10,236 bases of DNA, taken from contig CAMCWJ010000083.1 of assembly GCA_945882475.1 (NCBI GenBank), positions 1-10,236 of the forward strand, given 5' to 3'. Source of the stretch: Bifidobacterium breve. GTDB taxonomy: Bacteria > Actinomycetota > Actinomycetes > Mycobacteriales > Mycobacteriaceae. Shown piece after piece: positions 1-7,133 of the stretch. A model generated the notes under the pieces. It saw only the letters and a list, made by a program, of their open reading frames with translations, made no database searches and was not told the origin of the DNA. The translations under genes were made by a program, and so were the position numbers. The first letter of the stretch is position 1. Every line of letters begins with the position of its first letter.

Positions 1-425
1 CTGGAGCGACCGGGGGCCGGATCGGCATCATGCTGTGGTTCAGCCCCGGCCGCCGCGCCGACATGCGACCGTGGAAGGTGCGCGGCGTGTTGGCGTTCTT
101 CACGCTGCTGGTCGCCGGGATGTACACCTGGATCTGGGTCGTCGAAGTCGCCCGCCTCCAACCGCTGCAGCAACTCGGGTTGCACCTTTTCATCGCGGTG
201 CTGGCGGTACTGGTGCTCCGGATCGGCATGCAACTGGCCCTCCTACACGAGCGGCCCGACCCATCCACCGGGCAACCGATCCTCTGTATCCAGTGCGAGC
301 GGGTGGTCCCGGACGCATCGTTCTGCCCGGCTTGCGGGGTTGCTGCGCGGTCCGCGTCACGACGTTCGCGTCGGCGGCGGCGTGAGTCCGCGCCGGTCCG
401 CCGGCCAGCCTCGACCGCCGGTTAG
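1..425 (+). CDS. C-terminal part of a zinc-ribbon polytopic membrane protein (5' end outside window)
   Basis: The reading frame is open from base 3, so the visible 140 codons are the end of a longer gene and the ATG at 30 is probably internal. The visible part has two hydrophobic segments (roughly bases 90-165 and 175-245). A cytosolic-type zinc ribbon with CIQC and CPAC pairs spaced as in rubredoxin-like knuckles follows, and then a short Arg/Ser-rich tail. It aligns well with residues about 262-390 of the 641-residue protein at 2380-4305: shared landmarks are MLW at the start, LQLALLHE versus MQLALLHE, and VVPD..FCPACGVA. The two are therefore paralogues. Unlike that protein, this one stops right after the Arg-rich tail and has no further membrane segment or exported domain. 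The function is unknown. Position and strand suggest it belongs with the lipoprotein, protease and membrane-protein genes downstream. Confidence 0.85.
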   Translation, partial: GATGGRIGIMLWFSPGRRADMRPWKVRGVLAFFTLLVAGMYTWIWVVEVARLQPLQQLGLHLFIAVLAVLVLRIGMQLALLHERPDPSTGQPILCIQCERVVPDASFCPACGVAARSASRRSRRRRRESAPVRRPASTAG

Positions 426-439
426 GAATGAAAATCGGA

Positions 440-445
440 TACATT
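440..445 (+). promoter_or_regulatory. Candidate -10 box (TACATT) for the lipoprotein/protease genes
   Basis: TACATT fits the mycobacterial TANNNT -10 pattern and lies in the 59-nt gap after the first gene. It would place the transcription start near 452-453, about 32 nt before the lipoprotein ATG. No convincing -35 element is visible. The genes could equally be read through from upstream. Confidence 0.3.
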
Positions 446-452
446 GGATAGG

Positions 453-467
453 TGCCCCTCAAGGGCA
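453..467 (+). repeat. Short inverted repeat / leader hairpin
   Basis: TGCCC-CTCAA-GGGCA is a perfect 5-bp stem with a 5-nt loop. It lies between the candidate -10 box and the ribosome-binding site (AGGGAG, 475-480) of the lipoprotein gene. There is no T-tract, so it is not a standard terminator. It could be a 5'-end mRNA hairpin or an operator, or it could be chance. Confidence 0.35.
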
Positions 468-484
468 GGAAAGCAGGGAGAGCT

Positions 485-760
485 ATGGGAACAAACCGAT
501 TTACGCGTCAGATCGCACTGGCTGCCGGCGCAGCCGCACTCGTCGGCATGGGAGCGCTGACCGCGTGCAGCACGGACACCAAGGAGAAGCCCACCGAGAC
601 GAAGTCGCCGAGTTCCAGTGCACCGGCCACTCCGACGAACGCGCCGTCGCCGACGGAGAAGGCGGTCGGCCCCGGCGGGAACAACTCGTTCTCACCGACG
701 GTCAAGGCGCGCCCGGCGCCCACCGCGCTGCCGGGCAACGTCATCACCGGCGGCGGCTAA
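485..760 (+). CDS. Small Ser/Thr/Pro-rich lipoprotein
   Basis: The product is 91 residues. It has a positively charged N-terminus (NRFTRQ), a hydrophobic core and a lipobox L-T-A-C with the lipidated cysteine at residue 28, so it should be exported and acylated on the outer face of the membrane. The mature chain of about 64 residues is low in complexity and rich in Ser, Thr, Pro, Ala and Lys, with no recognisable fold. It ends in a Gly run. I chose the ATG at 485 because AGGGAG/GGAGAG lies just before it; an in-frame start at 452 would put about 11 charged residues ahead of the signal peptide. The gene ends 24 nt before the sedolisin gene on the same strand, so co-transcription is likely. A disordered lipoprotein of this type could be a partner, tether or substrate of the protease, but that is inference. 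Glycosylation of the Thr/Pro-rich part is possible. Confidence 0.85.
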   Translation: MGTNRFTRQIALAAGAAALVGMGALTACSTDTKEKPTETKSPSSSAPATPTNAPSPTEKAVGPGGNNSFSPTVKARPAPTALPGNVITGGG

Positions 761-784
761 ACCACACGGGTAGATCCAATCGGC

Positions 785-2383
785 ATGACCCGGACCAGCC
801 GCCGCGGGTTGATCGCGCTGTTCTTAGTCGTGATCAACACCGCGGCGGTGGGCCTACTGGTGTATCGGGGTGGGCAGGCTGACCGGCCCGCCCGGATCGC
901 CGGCCCCTTTGCCGCACTGCTGGCGGATTCGACGGACCTCGGCCCCGCTCAGGGTGCGAACGTCGAACTGACCGCCGCGTTGCGCGCGGAGTCCGAGCCG
1001 CACGAGTTGATGCAGTGGGCGCGGGCGCACGACCTGTCGGTGCGCTGGCGGCCCGGGGATGCCTGGGCAATCGTGCAGGGGGCGCCCAGCGCGGTCGGGG
1101 CCGCGTTCGGCGTCGACGTCCACGATTACCGGGGTCGGCGCGGGCAACTGTTCTACGCCTCGCCCCAGCAGCCGCCGGTCCCCAATCCCGTGCGCACCGA
1201 GGTGGCCGAATTGGGTCGCATCCTGAGCTACACGCCGCACCGCGAGGCTAAACCCCCGTTCATGCCTCTGGAGGTACCGGCGCAGGGTCTGGCACCCGAT
1301 GCCCTGCTGCGCACCTACAACATCGCGCCACTGCGGGACGGCGGCTACACGGGCAAGGGTGTCACCGTCATCGTGTTCGCATTCGATGGTTTCGACCAGG
1401 CCGATCTGGATCTGTATTCGACGACGTTCAACCTGCCGCAGTTCACCCCCGAGGTGGTCGGGGGACAACCGTCGGCCCGGCGGGGCGAGGCCACGATGGA
1501 CCTCGAGGCCATCCACGCCATCGCGCCTGACGCGAAGAAGGTTCTCGTCAACGCGCGCTCGACCGTGGAAGGGCCGGGTTCCTACGAGAAGATCGCCACC
1601 ATGATGGAGGAGGCCGACCGTGCCTATCCAGGCGCAGTGTGGAGTTTCTCGATCGGCTGGGGCTGCGACAAGCTGATCACCGCGGCCGACTTGGTCCCCG
1701 CGCGCGCGGCCCTGGTTAAAGCCATCGCGAACGGGACGACGGCCTTTGACGCCAGCGGCGACCTTGCGGGCCTGGAATGCAAAGGGGGACAGGCGTGGTC
1801 GGCCCCGCCCAGTGCCGATGACATCGGACTGGACGCGGTGGCGTCGATTCCCGAGATGACCAACGTCGGCGGGACCACGGTGTCCACCGACGCCGGCGGT
1901 GGTTGGCAGGCCGAGCAGGCCTGGTTCGACGCGCCGTTGTCCCAGGGCACGGCCGGTGGCGTCTCGGCGCTGTACGAGCGCCCGGCCTGGCAGCAGGAGT
2001 TGGCCGTGAGCCGCGGGGCCGGGCGGCGGCTGACTCCGGACATCTCCGCGGTCGCCGACCCCTTCACCGGCGTCAAGATCGTCTTCGGGCAGCAGGTTCT
2101 GGTGGGCGGCGGCACGTCGGTGGCGGCACCGATCTGGGCCGGCATCGTCGCGGTCATGAACCAGTACCTGACCGAGAGCGGCGGCCGCCCCGTCGGCGAT
2201 CTCAACCCGCTCCTGTATCGCCTGGCCGAAGGTGCCCGGCTGCCGTCATTCCACGACATCGTCCTGGGAGGCAATGCCGTTGACAACGCCGGGCCGGGAT
2301 ATGACCTTGTCACCGGCCTCGGTACGCCGAATGTCGACAATCTCGCGCAGAACCTTCGGGTCCTGCAGAAGATTCTGCGGTGA
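785..2383 (+). CDS. Membrane-anchored sedolisin-type serine protease (peptidase family S53)
   Basis: The product is 532 residues. Residues about 8-27 form one hydrophobic helix after an Arg-rich start, with no clear signal-peptidase site, which suggests an N-in anchor with the enzyme outside. Residues about 50-150 look like a short pro-kumamolisin activation domain, and the catalytic domain runs from about 165 to 525. The catalytic set is intact: Glu235 and Asp239 (motif EATMD), Asp326 in ASGD for the oxyanion hole, and Ser445 in GGGTSVAAP. Their spacing (91 from Glu to Asp326, 210 from Glu to Ser) matches sedolisin (90 and 207). The C-terminal calcium-site pattern is also present (FHDI at 489-492, GPGYDLVTGLGTP at 503-515). 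Known family members are endopeptidases active at acid pH; this one's substrate is unknown. Cys294 and Cys332 may form a disulfide. The stop overlaps the next gene's start by 4 bp (GTGA), so translation is probably coupled. The ribosome-binding site is weak. Confidence 0.93.
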   Translation: MTRTSRRGLIALFLVVINTAAVGLLVYRGGQADRPARIAGPFAALLADSTDLGPAQGANVELTAALRAESEPHELMQWARAHDLSVRWRPGDAWAIVQGAPSAVGAAFGVDVHDYRGRRGQLFYASPQQPPVPNPVRTEVAELGRILSYTPHREAKPPFMPLEVPAQGLAPDALLRTYNIAPLRDGGYTGKGVTVIVFAFDGFDQADLDLYSTTFNLPQFTPEVVGGQPSARRGEATMDLEAIHAIAPDAKKVLVNARSTVEGPGSYEKIATMMEEADRAYPGAVWSFSIGWGCDKLITAADLVPARAALVKAIANGTTAFDASGDLAGLECKGGQAWSAPPSADDIGLDAVASIPEMTNVGGTTVSTDAGGGWQAEQAWFDAPLSQGTAGGVSALYERPAWQQELAVSRGAGRRLTPDISAVADPFTGVKIVFGQQVLVGGGTSVAAPIWAGIVAVMNQYLTESGGRPVGDLNPLLYRLAEGARLPSFHDIVLGGNAVDNAGPGYDLVTGLGTPNVDNLAQNLRVLQKILR

Positions 2384-4305
2384 CCACCGACGCGGCGTTC
2401 GCCGCGGTGCCGCGAATGCAGTGCCGGGGCTGCGGTTTTGACGTTCCATCCGGAAACTTCTGCGGGCGATGTGGACTGCATGCGACCGAAGACCGCTCCG
2501 AGCGGCGGCGGTGGCTGAGACCGGCCACCTTCGGCGCGGCGCCGAACGAGAAGGTGCTGCGGCCCTACCTTCTGAGCGCGCTGTTCCCGCATCTGCCCAA
2601 CCGCTCGCGCAGGCCCTTCCGGTGGACACTGGCCATCGCCACCGTTGCGCTGTTCGGCTTTGCGTTACTGCGACTGCCCGCCGCCGCCGTCGCCGTCGCC
2701 GCCCTCGGACTGCCACTGCTGTTCGTGCTGTACGTACGCGCGTCCGGCGTCGGGCGGGACATGCCCCGCTTCTCGTTGATCCTCGCCGCGGTGCTCGGCG
2801 CCGTGCTCGGCATCGCGTGGGTCCTGGTGAGTGGTTCGGTGGTTGCCAACAATTACGGGGTCCCGATGTCCGTGGGCCTCGCGGTGCACCACCTGCTAGG
2901 CGCGGGCTTCGCCATCCCGACGGTCGGGATGGTGCTCATGACCGTGCCCGCCTTCGTCGTACGACTTCGACCATCGGCGACGCGAGAGTCTTTGGACGGC
3001 TTCGTGATCGGCGCTCTGGGCGCCCTGGCATTCACGGCCGCTGCGACCTTGACTCGACTGGCCCCGCAATTCACCACCGGCCTGTTCGCCCATGCGAGGC
3101 CGGTCAAGGGATTGGTCGTCGAGGCAGCCCTGTGTGGAATCACCGTTCCGGTCACGGGCGCAGCCGCGGGCGGAATGGTCGGACTCATGCTGTGGTACCA
3201 CCACCCGGACAGCGATGATGCCGATGACCATCCGCGTCGCGCGCGCGTGGTGCTCGCACTGCTCGCGGTGGCGGCACTGCTGATACACGCTGCTGCGGGG
3301 GTCATCGACATCGTCGGTCTGGCACAGACCCCGATGCTGGTGCTGCACCTGCTGATGGCTCTGCTCATCCTGATCGCGCTACGGGTCGCCCTGCAACTGG
3401 CGCTGCTTCACGAGACCCACGATCCGATCAATGAGGATCAGCCACTGCTGTGCATCGCCTGCGAGATGGTGGTGCCCGATATGGCGTTCTGCCCCGCCTG
3501 CGGCGTGGCCACCCGGGCTTCGTCTCGCGAGTCGCGGCGCGAGCGCCGCGGGATCTCCCGGCCACAGCCGACAGTCGATTCCCCTGGTGGACAAGCCTAT
3601 CCGGGCTACGCACTGCCGTCGGGAAGCTACACCGCCCTGGCGCCTCGGCAGCCCCGCTTCGGCTGGCTACTCGGCCGCTGGGGAGTGGCCATCTCCGCCG
3701 TCGTCGTGGCCCTGGGCGGAGTAGCACTGGTACTGACGCCCAAGATCGCCCACTACATGTGTCCCCCCGAGTGCGGCCACCCCCCGACCGGCACACCGGT
3801 GATGTCATTGCCGCGGTTCCAAGCACCGAACGGCGCCTTCTCGGTGGCCTATCCGGCAGAAGGTTCGGCGTACACCATCAGCACTGAATCGGCTGGAGTC
3901 ACAGCGACATTCACCGGCGGCGATGGTGGCGTTATGCAGCTCTACTCTGAGCCCGCGCGTGGTCGCTCAGCGAAAGATGTCGCCAAGGCGGCGGTTCGGA
4001 AGTCCTATCCGGATGCCACGTTCGCCTACGAGATTCCCAACGCGATGGTCGGCTATCAGCCCGGCTACGGCGAGGCAGCCGACGACTGGCCGCAGGGCGC
4101 GGCCGCCGCCTACAGCCGGGTCCGGATCATCGTCATGGCCGCGGTCAAGAACGACGTGGCGCTCATCGCATTCGCGACCGGCCCCTACCGGGCGTTCGGG
4201 CCGGACTCCGGGCCCGGGATCCCCTCCGGCGCCAACCTGCAGCTGGCCCAGGACATGGGCAAGTATGTCAACAGTTTCCAGTGGAGTGGCGACCCGGATC
4301 GTTGA
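2380..4305 (+). CDS. Polytopic membrane protein with two zinc ribbons and an exported C-terminal domain
   Basis: The product is 641 residues, with a GTG start overlapping the protease stop (GTGA). Order of parts: a zinc ribbon at 15-31 (CRGC and CGRC); about eight hydrophobic segments between 81 and 343; a second zinc ribbon at 358-374 (CIAC and CPAC); an Arg/Pro-rich linker; a single membrane segment at about 434-453; then about 180 residues starting with CPPEC (461-465). With eight helices between them both zinc ribbons would be cytosolic, and the last helix would place the C-terminal domain outside. That domain (about 478-635) begins with a pattern like FQAPNGAFSVAYP, reminiscent of LpqN/PsbP-like lipoprotein domains, though I see no diagnostic motif. 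No protease or transporter motif was found in the membrane block. It is a paralogue of the gene at 1-425 but carries the extra exported domain. Coupling to the sedolisin gene suggests a shared task at the envelope, perhaps sensing or scaffolding. The function is unknown. Confidence 0.88.
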   Translation: MTTDAAFAAVPRMQCRGCGFDVPSGNFCGRCGLHATEDRSERRRWLRPATFGAAPNEKVLRPYLLSALFPHLPNRSRRPFRWTLAIATVALFGFALLRLPAAAVAVAALGLPLLFVLYVRASGVGRDMPRFSLILAAVLGAVLGIAWVLVSGSVVANNYGVPMSVGLAVHHLLGAGFAIPTVGMVLMTVPAFVVRLRPSATRESLDGFVIGALGALAFTAAATLTRLAPQFTTGLFAHARPVKGLVVEAALCGITVPVTGAAAGGMVGLMLWYHHPDSDDADDHPRRARVVLALLAVAALLIHAAAGVIDIVGLAQTPMLVLHLLMALLILIALRVALQLALLHETHDPINEDQPLLCIACEMVVPDMAFCPACGVATRASSRESRRERRGISRPQPTVDSPGGQAYPGYALPSGSYTALAPRQPRFGWLLGRWGVAISAVVVALGGVALVLTPKIAHYMCPPECGHPPTGTPVMSLPRFQAPNGAFSVAYPAEGSAYTISTESAGVTATFTGGDGGVMQLYSEPARGRSAKDVAKAAVRKSYPDATFAYEIPNAMVGYQPGYGEAADDWPQGAAAAYSRVRIIVMAAVKNDVALIAFATGPYRAFGPDSGPGIPSGANLQLAQDMGKYVNSFQWSGDPDR

Positions 4306-4312
4306 AAGATGC

Positions 4313-4663
4313 TCATCCCCAACCTAATTCATGGAGCCGGTCCTCTTCGATTCCGAAGTGGTGGGCGACCTCGTGGATCACCGTGATCGCCACCTCCTCC
4401 ACCACATCGGCCTCGGTGTCACAGATCTCCAGCAGAGGTTCCCGGTAGATCGTGATGGTGTCCGGCAGCGCACCGGCGTAGGTCGTGTCGCGTTCGGTCA
4501 GGGGAGTTCCGCAGTAGAGGCCCAGCAGTTCCGGATCTTCAGGATGTTTGGCCTCGACCAGTATCACCACGTTGTCGATGGCCTGGGCGAGCGCGGGCGG
4601 GATCAGGTCGAGCGCGTCGGCGACCAACTCCTCGAAGCGGTCCGGGGCCATCCCGACGGGCAC
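4313..4663 (-). CDS. Zincin-like metallopeptidase-family protein (Rv3836-type)
   Basis: The 116-residue protein carries HEVAHHFGIEEDRL at 97-110, an HExxH zinc motif (His97, Glu98, His101) with Gly104 and possible third ligands at Glu107 or Asp108. This fits the small bacterial zincin family annotated as possible metallopeptidase (PF06262, from memory). Proteolytic activity is not established for the family, so a zinc-binding structural role is also possible. It lies 19 nt after the septum-formation gene on the same strand, the same order as M. tuberculosis Rv3835-Rv3836 as I recall it, which suggests one operon. I chose the GTG at 4663 because AAGGCG lies 8 nt upstream; the ATG at 4651 is an alternative four codons in. 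The gene ends 7 nt from the convergent stop at 4305, with no clear terminator between them. Confidence 0.85.
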   Translation of the reverse strand: MPVGMAPDRFEELVADALDLIPPALAQAIDNVVILVEAKHPEDPELLGLYCGTPLTERDTTYAGALPDTITIYREPLLEICDTEADVVEEVAITVIHEVAHHFGIEEDRLHELGWG

Positions 4664-4682
4664 TAAGCGCGCGCCTTGTCGG

Positions 4683-5765
4683 TCATCGACCCGGCGGCAA
4701 GGGCAGGTTGAGCCGTTCCTCGGGGATGCTCGGCGGCGGGATCGGTGGCTGGCCGTTGATCAGCAGCGGGCCCTTGGCGCTGTTGAGTAGCGTGGCCCAA
4801 CCCCCGTTGCCCAGGGTGGCGCCGATGCTGCACGAGACCTGTCGGCTGCCCGCGGTCCAACTGGGCAGCGATACCGTGCTGTAGATCAGCGTCAGCGTGG
4901 TGTCGCGCAACTGGATCGGTGCCAGGTAAGCGTCGGTCAGCTGGGTGCACACTTCTTTGATGAACGCGTCCTGGTCGGGTTCGGCGGGCAATCCCTCGGG
5001 GAATTTCTCAGCCAGGTTGACCGCGCCGGTGACCTCCATCGCATGCGGCACCGCGCAGTCCACGGGCACATCGGTGGGCTGGTTGGTCGCGGGGTCGATG
5101 CCCAGGCAGGTGCCCGCTGCCCACACCTTGGACTGATCGAGGTCGGCTACCCTGCCCGTGAAGACCAGCTGCTGGTTGCCCGGGCCGGGCAATTGCAGCC
5201 CGCAGAGCATCCGCCGCTCGCCGGACTGCGACCAAGCCTTGTCACCTGCCCACAGCAGGCTGATGCTGAAGCGGCTGTTCGGGTCGTACCTGGCGGCCAG
5301 ATAACGCTCCACCGCGGGCTCGCACTGCTCAAGGCTGATCTGCTGGATCCGGGCGGGGGACGGCGGCGCCGCATCGGGCCCGTACTCCATCCCCGGATAG
5401 GTGCGCATGTCGACGGCCTGGGCCACCTCGAACCGGTGGTCGGCGGTGCAGTCCACGATCGTCGCCGCGTCTGGTGCGTTATCCGGCCAGGTCAGGCACG
5501 CCCCGGGCTTGGCCTCGGCGAAGGCCGGCACGGTGGCGCCCGGCGCCCCGGCGGTAGCGGGGCGGGTCCCCATGATGCCCCGGTCGCCGATCGGCAGGGC
5601 CGTGACCAACCCGGCAATCAACAGCGCGCCCAACGCGGTCAGCAGCAGGGCGCGGCGGGTCGAGGACGCGTGCAGCGCACCGGGGGCCTCCGACTGCCAG
5701 GCCGCCTCATCGGCGTGCTCGGCACCCATCTCGTCCCGCTCCGACAGCTCCAACATCGGTTCCAT
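4683..5765 (-). CDS. Septum-formation family membrane protein (Rv3835-type)
   Basis: The product is 360 residues. It has an acidic cytosolic N-terminus of about 36 residues, one membrane helix at about 38-58, a Pro/Ala/Gly linker, and then an extracytoplasmic region with eight cysteines. That region is an internal duplication. Repeat 1 has Cys90, 106, 148 and 188; repeat 2 has Cys220, 237, 273 and 312. Each opens with G-x-C-L, followed by V-D-C and a HxxEV-type stretch (DHRFEVAQAV versus PHAMEVTGAV). The spacing suggests two disulfides per repeat. This fits the Septum_form domain family, named for association with division-site proteins; a direct role is not proved by sequence. The tail is Pro-rich. 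I chose the ATG at 5765 because the longer frame runs antisense into serS; ATG 5756 is a close alternative, and no strong ribosome-binding site is visible. It is divergent from serS, as in M. tuberculosis. Confidence 0.88.
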   Translation of the reverse strand: MEPMLELSERDEMGAEHADEAAWQSEAPGALHASSTRRALLLTALGALLIAGLVTALPIGDRGIMGTRPATAGAPGATVPAFAEAKPGACLTWPDNAPDAATIVDCTADHRFEVAQAVDMRTYPGMEYGPDAAPPSPARIQQISLEQCEPAVERYLAARYDPNSRFSISLLWAGDKAWSQSGERRMLCGLQLPGPGNQQLVFTGRVADLDQSKVWAAGTCLGIDPATNQPTDVPVDCAVPHAMEVTGAVNLAEKFPEGLPAEPDQDAFIKEVCTQLTDAYLAPIQLRDTTLTLIYSTVSLPSWTAGSRQVSCSIGATLGNGGWATLLNSAKGPLLINGQPPIPPPSIPEERLNLPLPPGR

Positions 5766-5772
5766 TGTGGCA

Positions 5773-5810
5773 GGTCCGCACCGCGCCGTGACAAGTGCCG
5801 CGGGCGGACC
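5773..5810. repeat. 7-bp inverted repeat in the serS divergent spacer
   Basis: GGTCCGC (5773-5779) and GCGGACC (5804-5810) are perfect reverse complements separated by 24 nt, so the half-sites are 31 bp apart, about three helical turns. They sit between the septum-protein start and the serS -10 box. This could be an operator or a leader hairpin for the septum gene. In DNA this GC-rich a chance match is quite possible. Confidence 0.3.
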
Positions 5811-5869
5811 GTTACGGGGTTGTGCTGTGCGACGGCGGGTCTGGCGCATCCCGGCTGCCGGCGCGAAAG

Positions 5870-5875
5870 TAGGGT
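5870..5875 (+). promoter_or_regulatory. serS -10 box TAGGGT, leaderless arrangement
   Basis: TAGGGT fits TANNNT and is followed by exactly 7 nt and then the GTG start at 5883. This is the spacing expected when transcription begins on the first base of the start codon, a common mycobacterial arrangement. No good -35 box or strong ribosome-binding site is visible, which agrees with leaderless translation. Confidence 0.65.
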
Positions 5876-5882
5876 TCAGGTC

Positions 5883-7133
5883 GTGATCGACCTCAAACTG
5901 GTGCGCGAGGACCCCGATGCGGTGCGCCGGTCGCAACTCGGCCGGGGCGAGGATCCGTCCCTGGTGGACGCGTTGCTGGCGGCCGACGCCGCCCGCCGTG
6001 CGGCCATCTCGACGGCCGACACCCTGCGCGCCGAGCAGAAGGTGGCCAGCAAGGAGGTCGGCTCGGCCTCAGCTGATGATCGGCCGGCGCTGCTGGAGCA
6101 CGCCAAAGCGCTTGCCGCGGAGGTGAAACGGGCCGAGACACAGCAGGCCGAGGCCGAGGCGGCGTTCAGCACCGCCCACCTGTCGATACCCAACGTCATC
6201 ATCGAGGGCGTCCCGCCCGGTGGCGAAGACGACTTCGTGGTGCTCGATGTGATCGGCGAGCCGCCGATTCTGGAGAATCCGAAGGACCACGTCGAACTCG
6301 GCGAGGCGCTGCACCTGATCGACACCGAACGCGGTGCCAAGGTGTCGGGGTCGCGGTTCTACTTCCTCACCGGCCGCGGTGCCCTGCTCCAGTTGGGACT
6401 GCTCCAGCTTGCCGTGCGCCTGGCGACCGACAACGGCTTCACCCTGATGATCCCGCCGGTGCTGGTGCGCCCGGAGGTGATGGCCGGCACCGGATTCCTC
6501 GGCGCGCACGCCGACGAGATCTACCACCTCGAGGCCGACGACCTCTATCTCGTCGGCACTTCGGAGGTCCCGCTGGCGGGCTACCACGCCGACGAGATCC
6601 TGGACCTCTCGGCAGGCCCGCTGCGCTACGCCGGCTGGTCGTCATGTTTTCGCCGGGAAGCGGGCAGTTACGGCAAGGACACCCGCGGCATCATCCGGGT
6701 GCACCAGTTCGACAAGGTCGAGGCATTCGTCTACTGCCGTCCCGAGGAAGCCGAGGCCGAGCACCAACGGCTGCTGGGATGGCAACGCCGGATGCTCGAA
6801 CTCATCGACGTGCCCTATCGAGTCATCGATGTCGCGGCAGGCGATCTCGGCTCCTCGGCGGCCCGCAAGTTCGACTGCGAAGCATGGGTTCCCACCCAGC
6901 AGGCCTACCGGGAACTGACCTCCACATCGAACTGCACCACGTTCCAGGCCCGCAGGCTGGCCACCCGCTACCGCGACGAGCACGGCAAACCGCAGATCGC
7001 GGCAACGCTCAACGGTACCCTGGCGACCACCCGGTGGCTGGTCGCAATACTGGAGAACCATCAGCAGCCGGACGGGTCCATCCGGGTTCCCGAAGCGCTG
7101 GTGCCCTTCGTCGGATCGGAGGTGCTGCGGTGA
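5883..7133 (+). CDS. serS: Seryl-tRNA synthetase
   Basis: The 416-residue class II synthetase charges tRNA-Ser (and tRNA-Sec where present) with serine in the cytosol. Residues 1-100 form the long antiparallel coiled-coil arm that contacts the tRNA variable arm. The catalytic domain follows: TSEV at 226-229, class II motif 2 starting FRREAGSYGKDTRG at 256-269, and motif 3 LNGTLATTRW at 376-385. The sequence is close to M. tuberculosis SerS (Rv3834c) over its whole length as I remember it. The GTG at 5883 is chosen because the protein then begins VIDLKLVREDPDAVRRSQ, the normal family start, and because a -10 box lies 7 nt upstream. The in-frame open stretch back to 5043 is only the antisense of the septum gene. 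Its stop overlaps the next gene by one base, so the two are probably co-translated. No T-box leader is present. Confidence 0.97.
   Translation: MIDLKLVREDPDAVRRSQLGRGEDPSLVDALLAADAARRAAISTADTLRAEQKVASKEVGSASADDRPALLEHAKALAAEVKRAETQQAEAEAAFSTAHLSIPNVIIEGVPPGGEDDFVVLDVIGEPPILENPKDHVELGEALHLIDTERGAKVSGSRFYFLTGRGALLQLGLLQLAVRLATDNGFTLMIPPVLVRPEVMAGTGFLGAHADEIYHLEADDLYLVGTSEVPLAGYHADEILDLSAGPLRYAGWSSCFRREAGSYGKDTRGIIRVHQFDKVEAFVYCRPEEAEAEHQRLLGWQRRMLELIDVPYRVIDVAAGDLGSSAARKFDCEAWVPTQQAYRELTSTSNCTTFQARRLATRYRDEHGKPQIAATLNGTLATTRWLVAILENHQQPDGSIRVPEALVPFVGSEVLR

Noticed and set aside
452..484. Upstream GTG start for the lipoprotein
   Set aside because: It would add charged residues ahead of the signal peptide; AGGGAG lies directly before the ATG at 485.
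1624..2592. Long - strand open frame opposite the sedolisin gene
   Set aside because: It lies antisense to a clearly functional protease; its translation is Arg/Pro/Ser-rich without motifs, as expected from a GC-rich shadow frame.
2680..2705. CCG/GTC-rich short repeats
   Set aside because: They encode an Ala/Val run inside a membrane helix and reflect codon bias, not a repeat element.
2460..3780. PrsW- or rhomboid-like protease in the membrane block of the 641-residue protein
   Set aside because: No EE/GxxxN-type or GxSx motif is present in the helices; the block is plain hydrophobic sequence.
5043..5882. In-frame open extension upstream of serS
   Set aside because: It is the antisense of the septum-formation gene; its translation has no family features, and the normal SerS N-terminus starts at 5883 with its own promoter.
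5766..5882. T-box riboswitch or serine attenuator before serS
   Set aside because: With the -10 box 7 nt from the start codon there is no leader to hold one.
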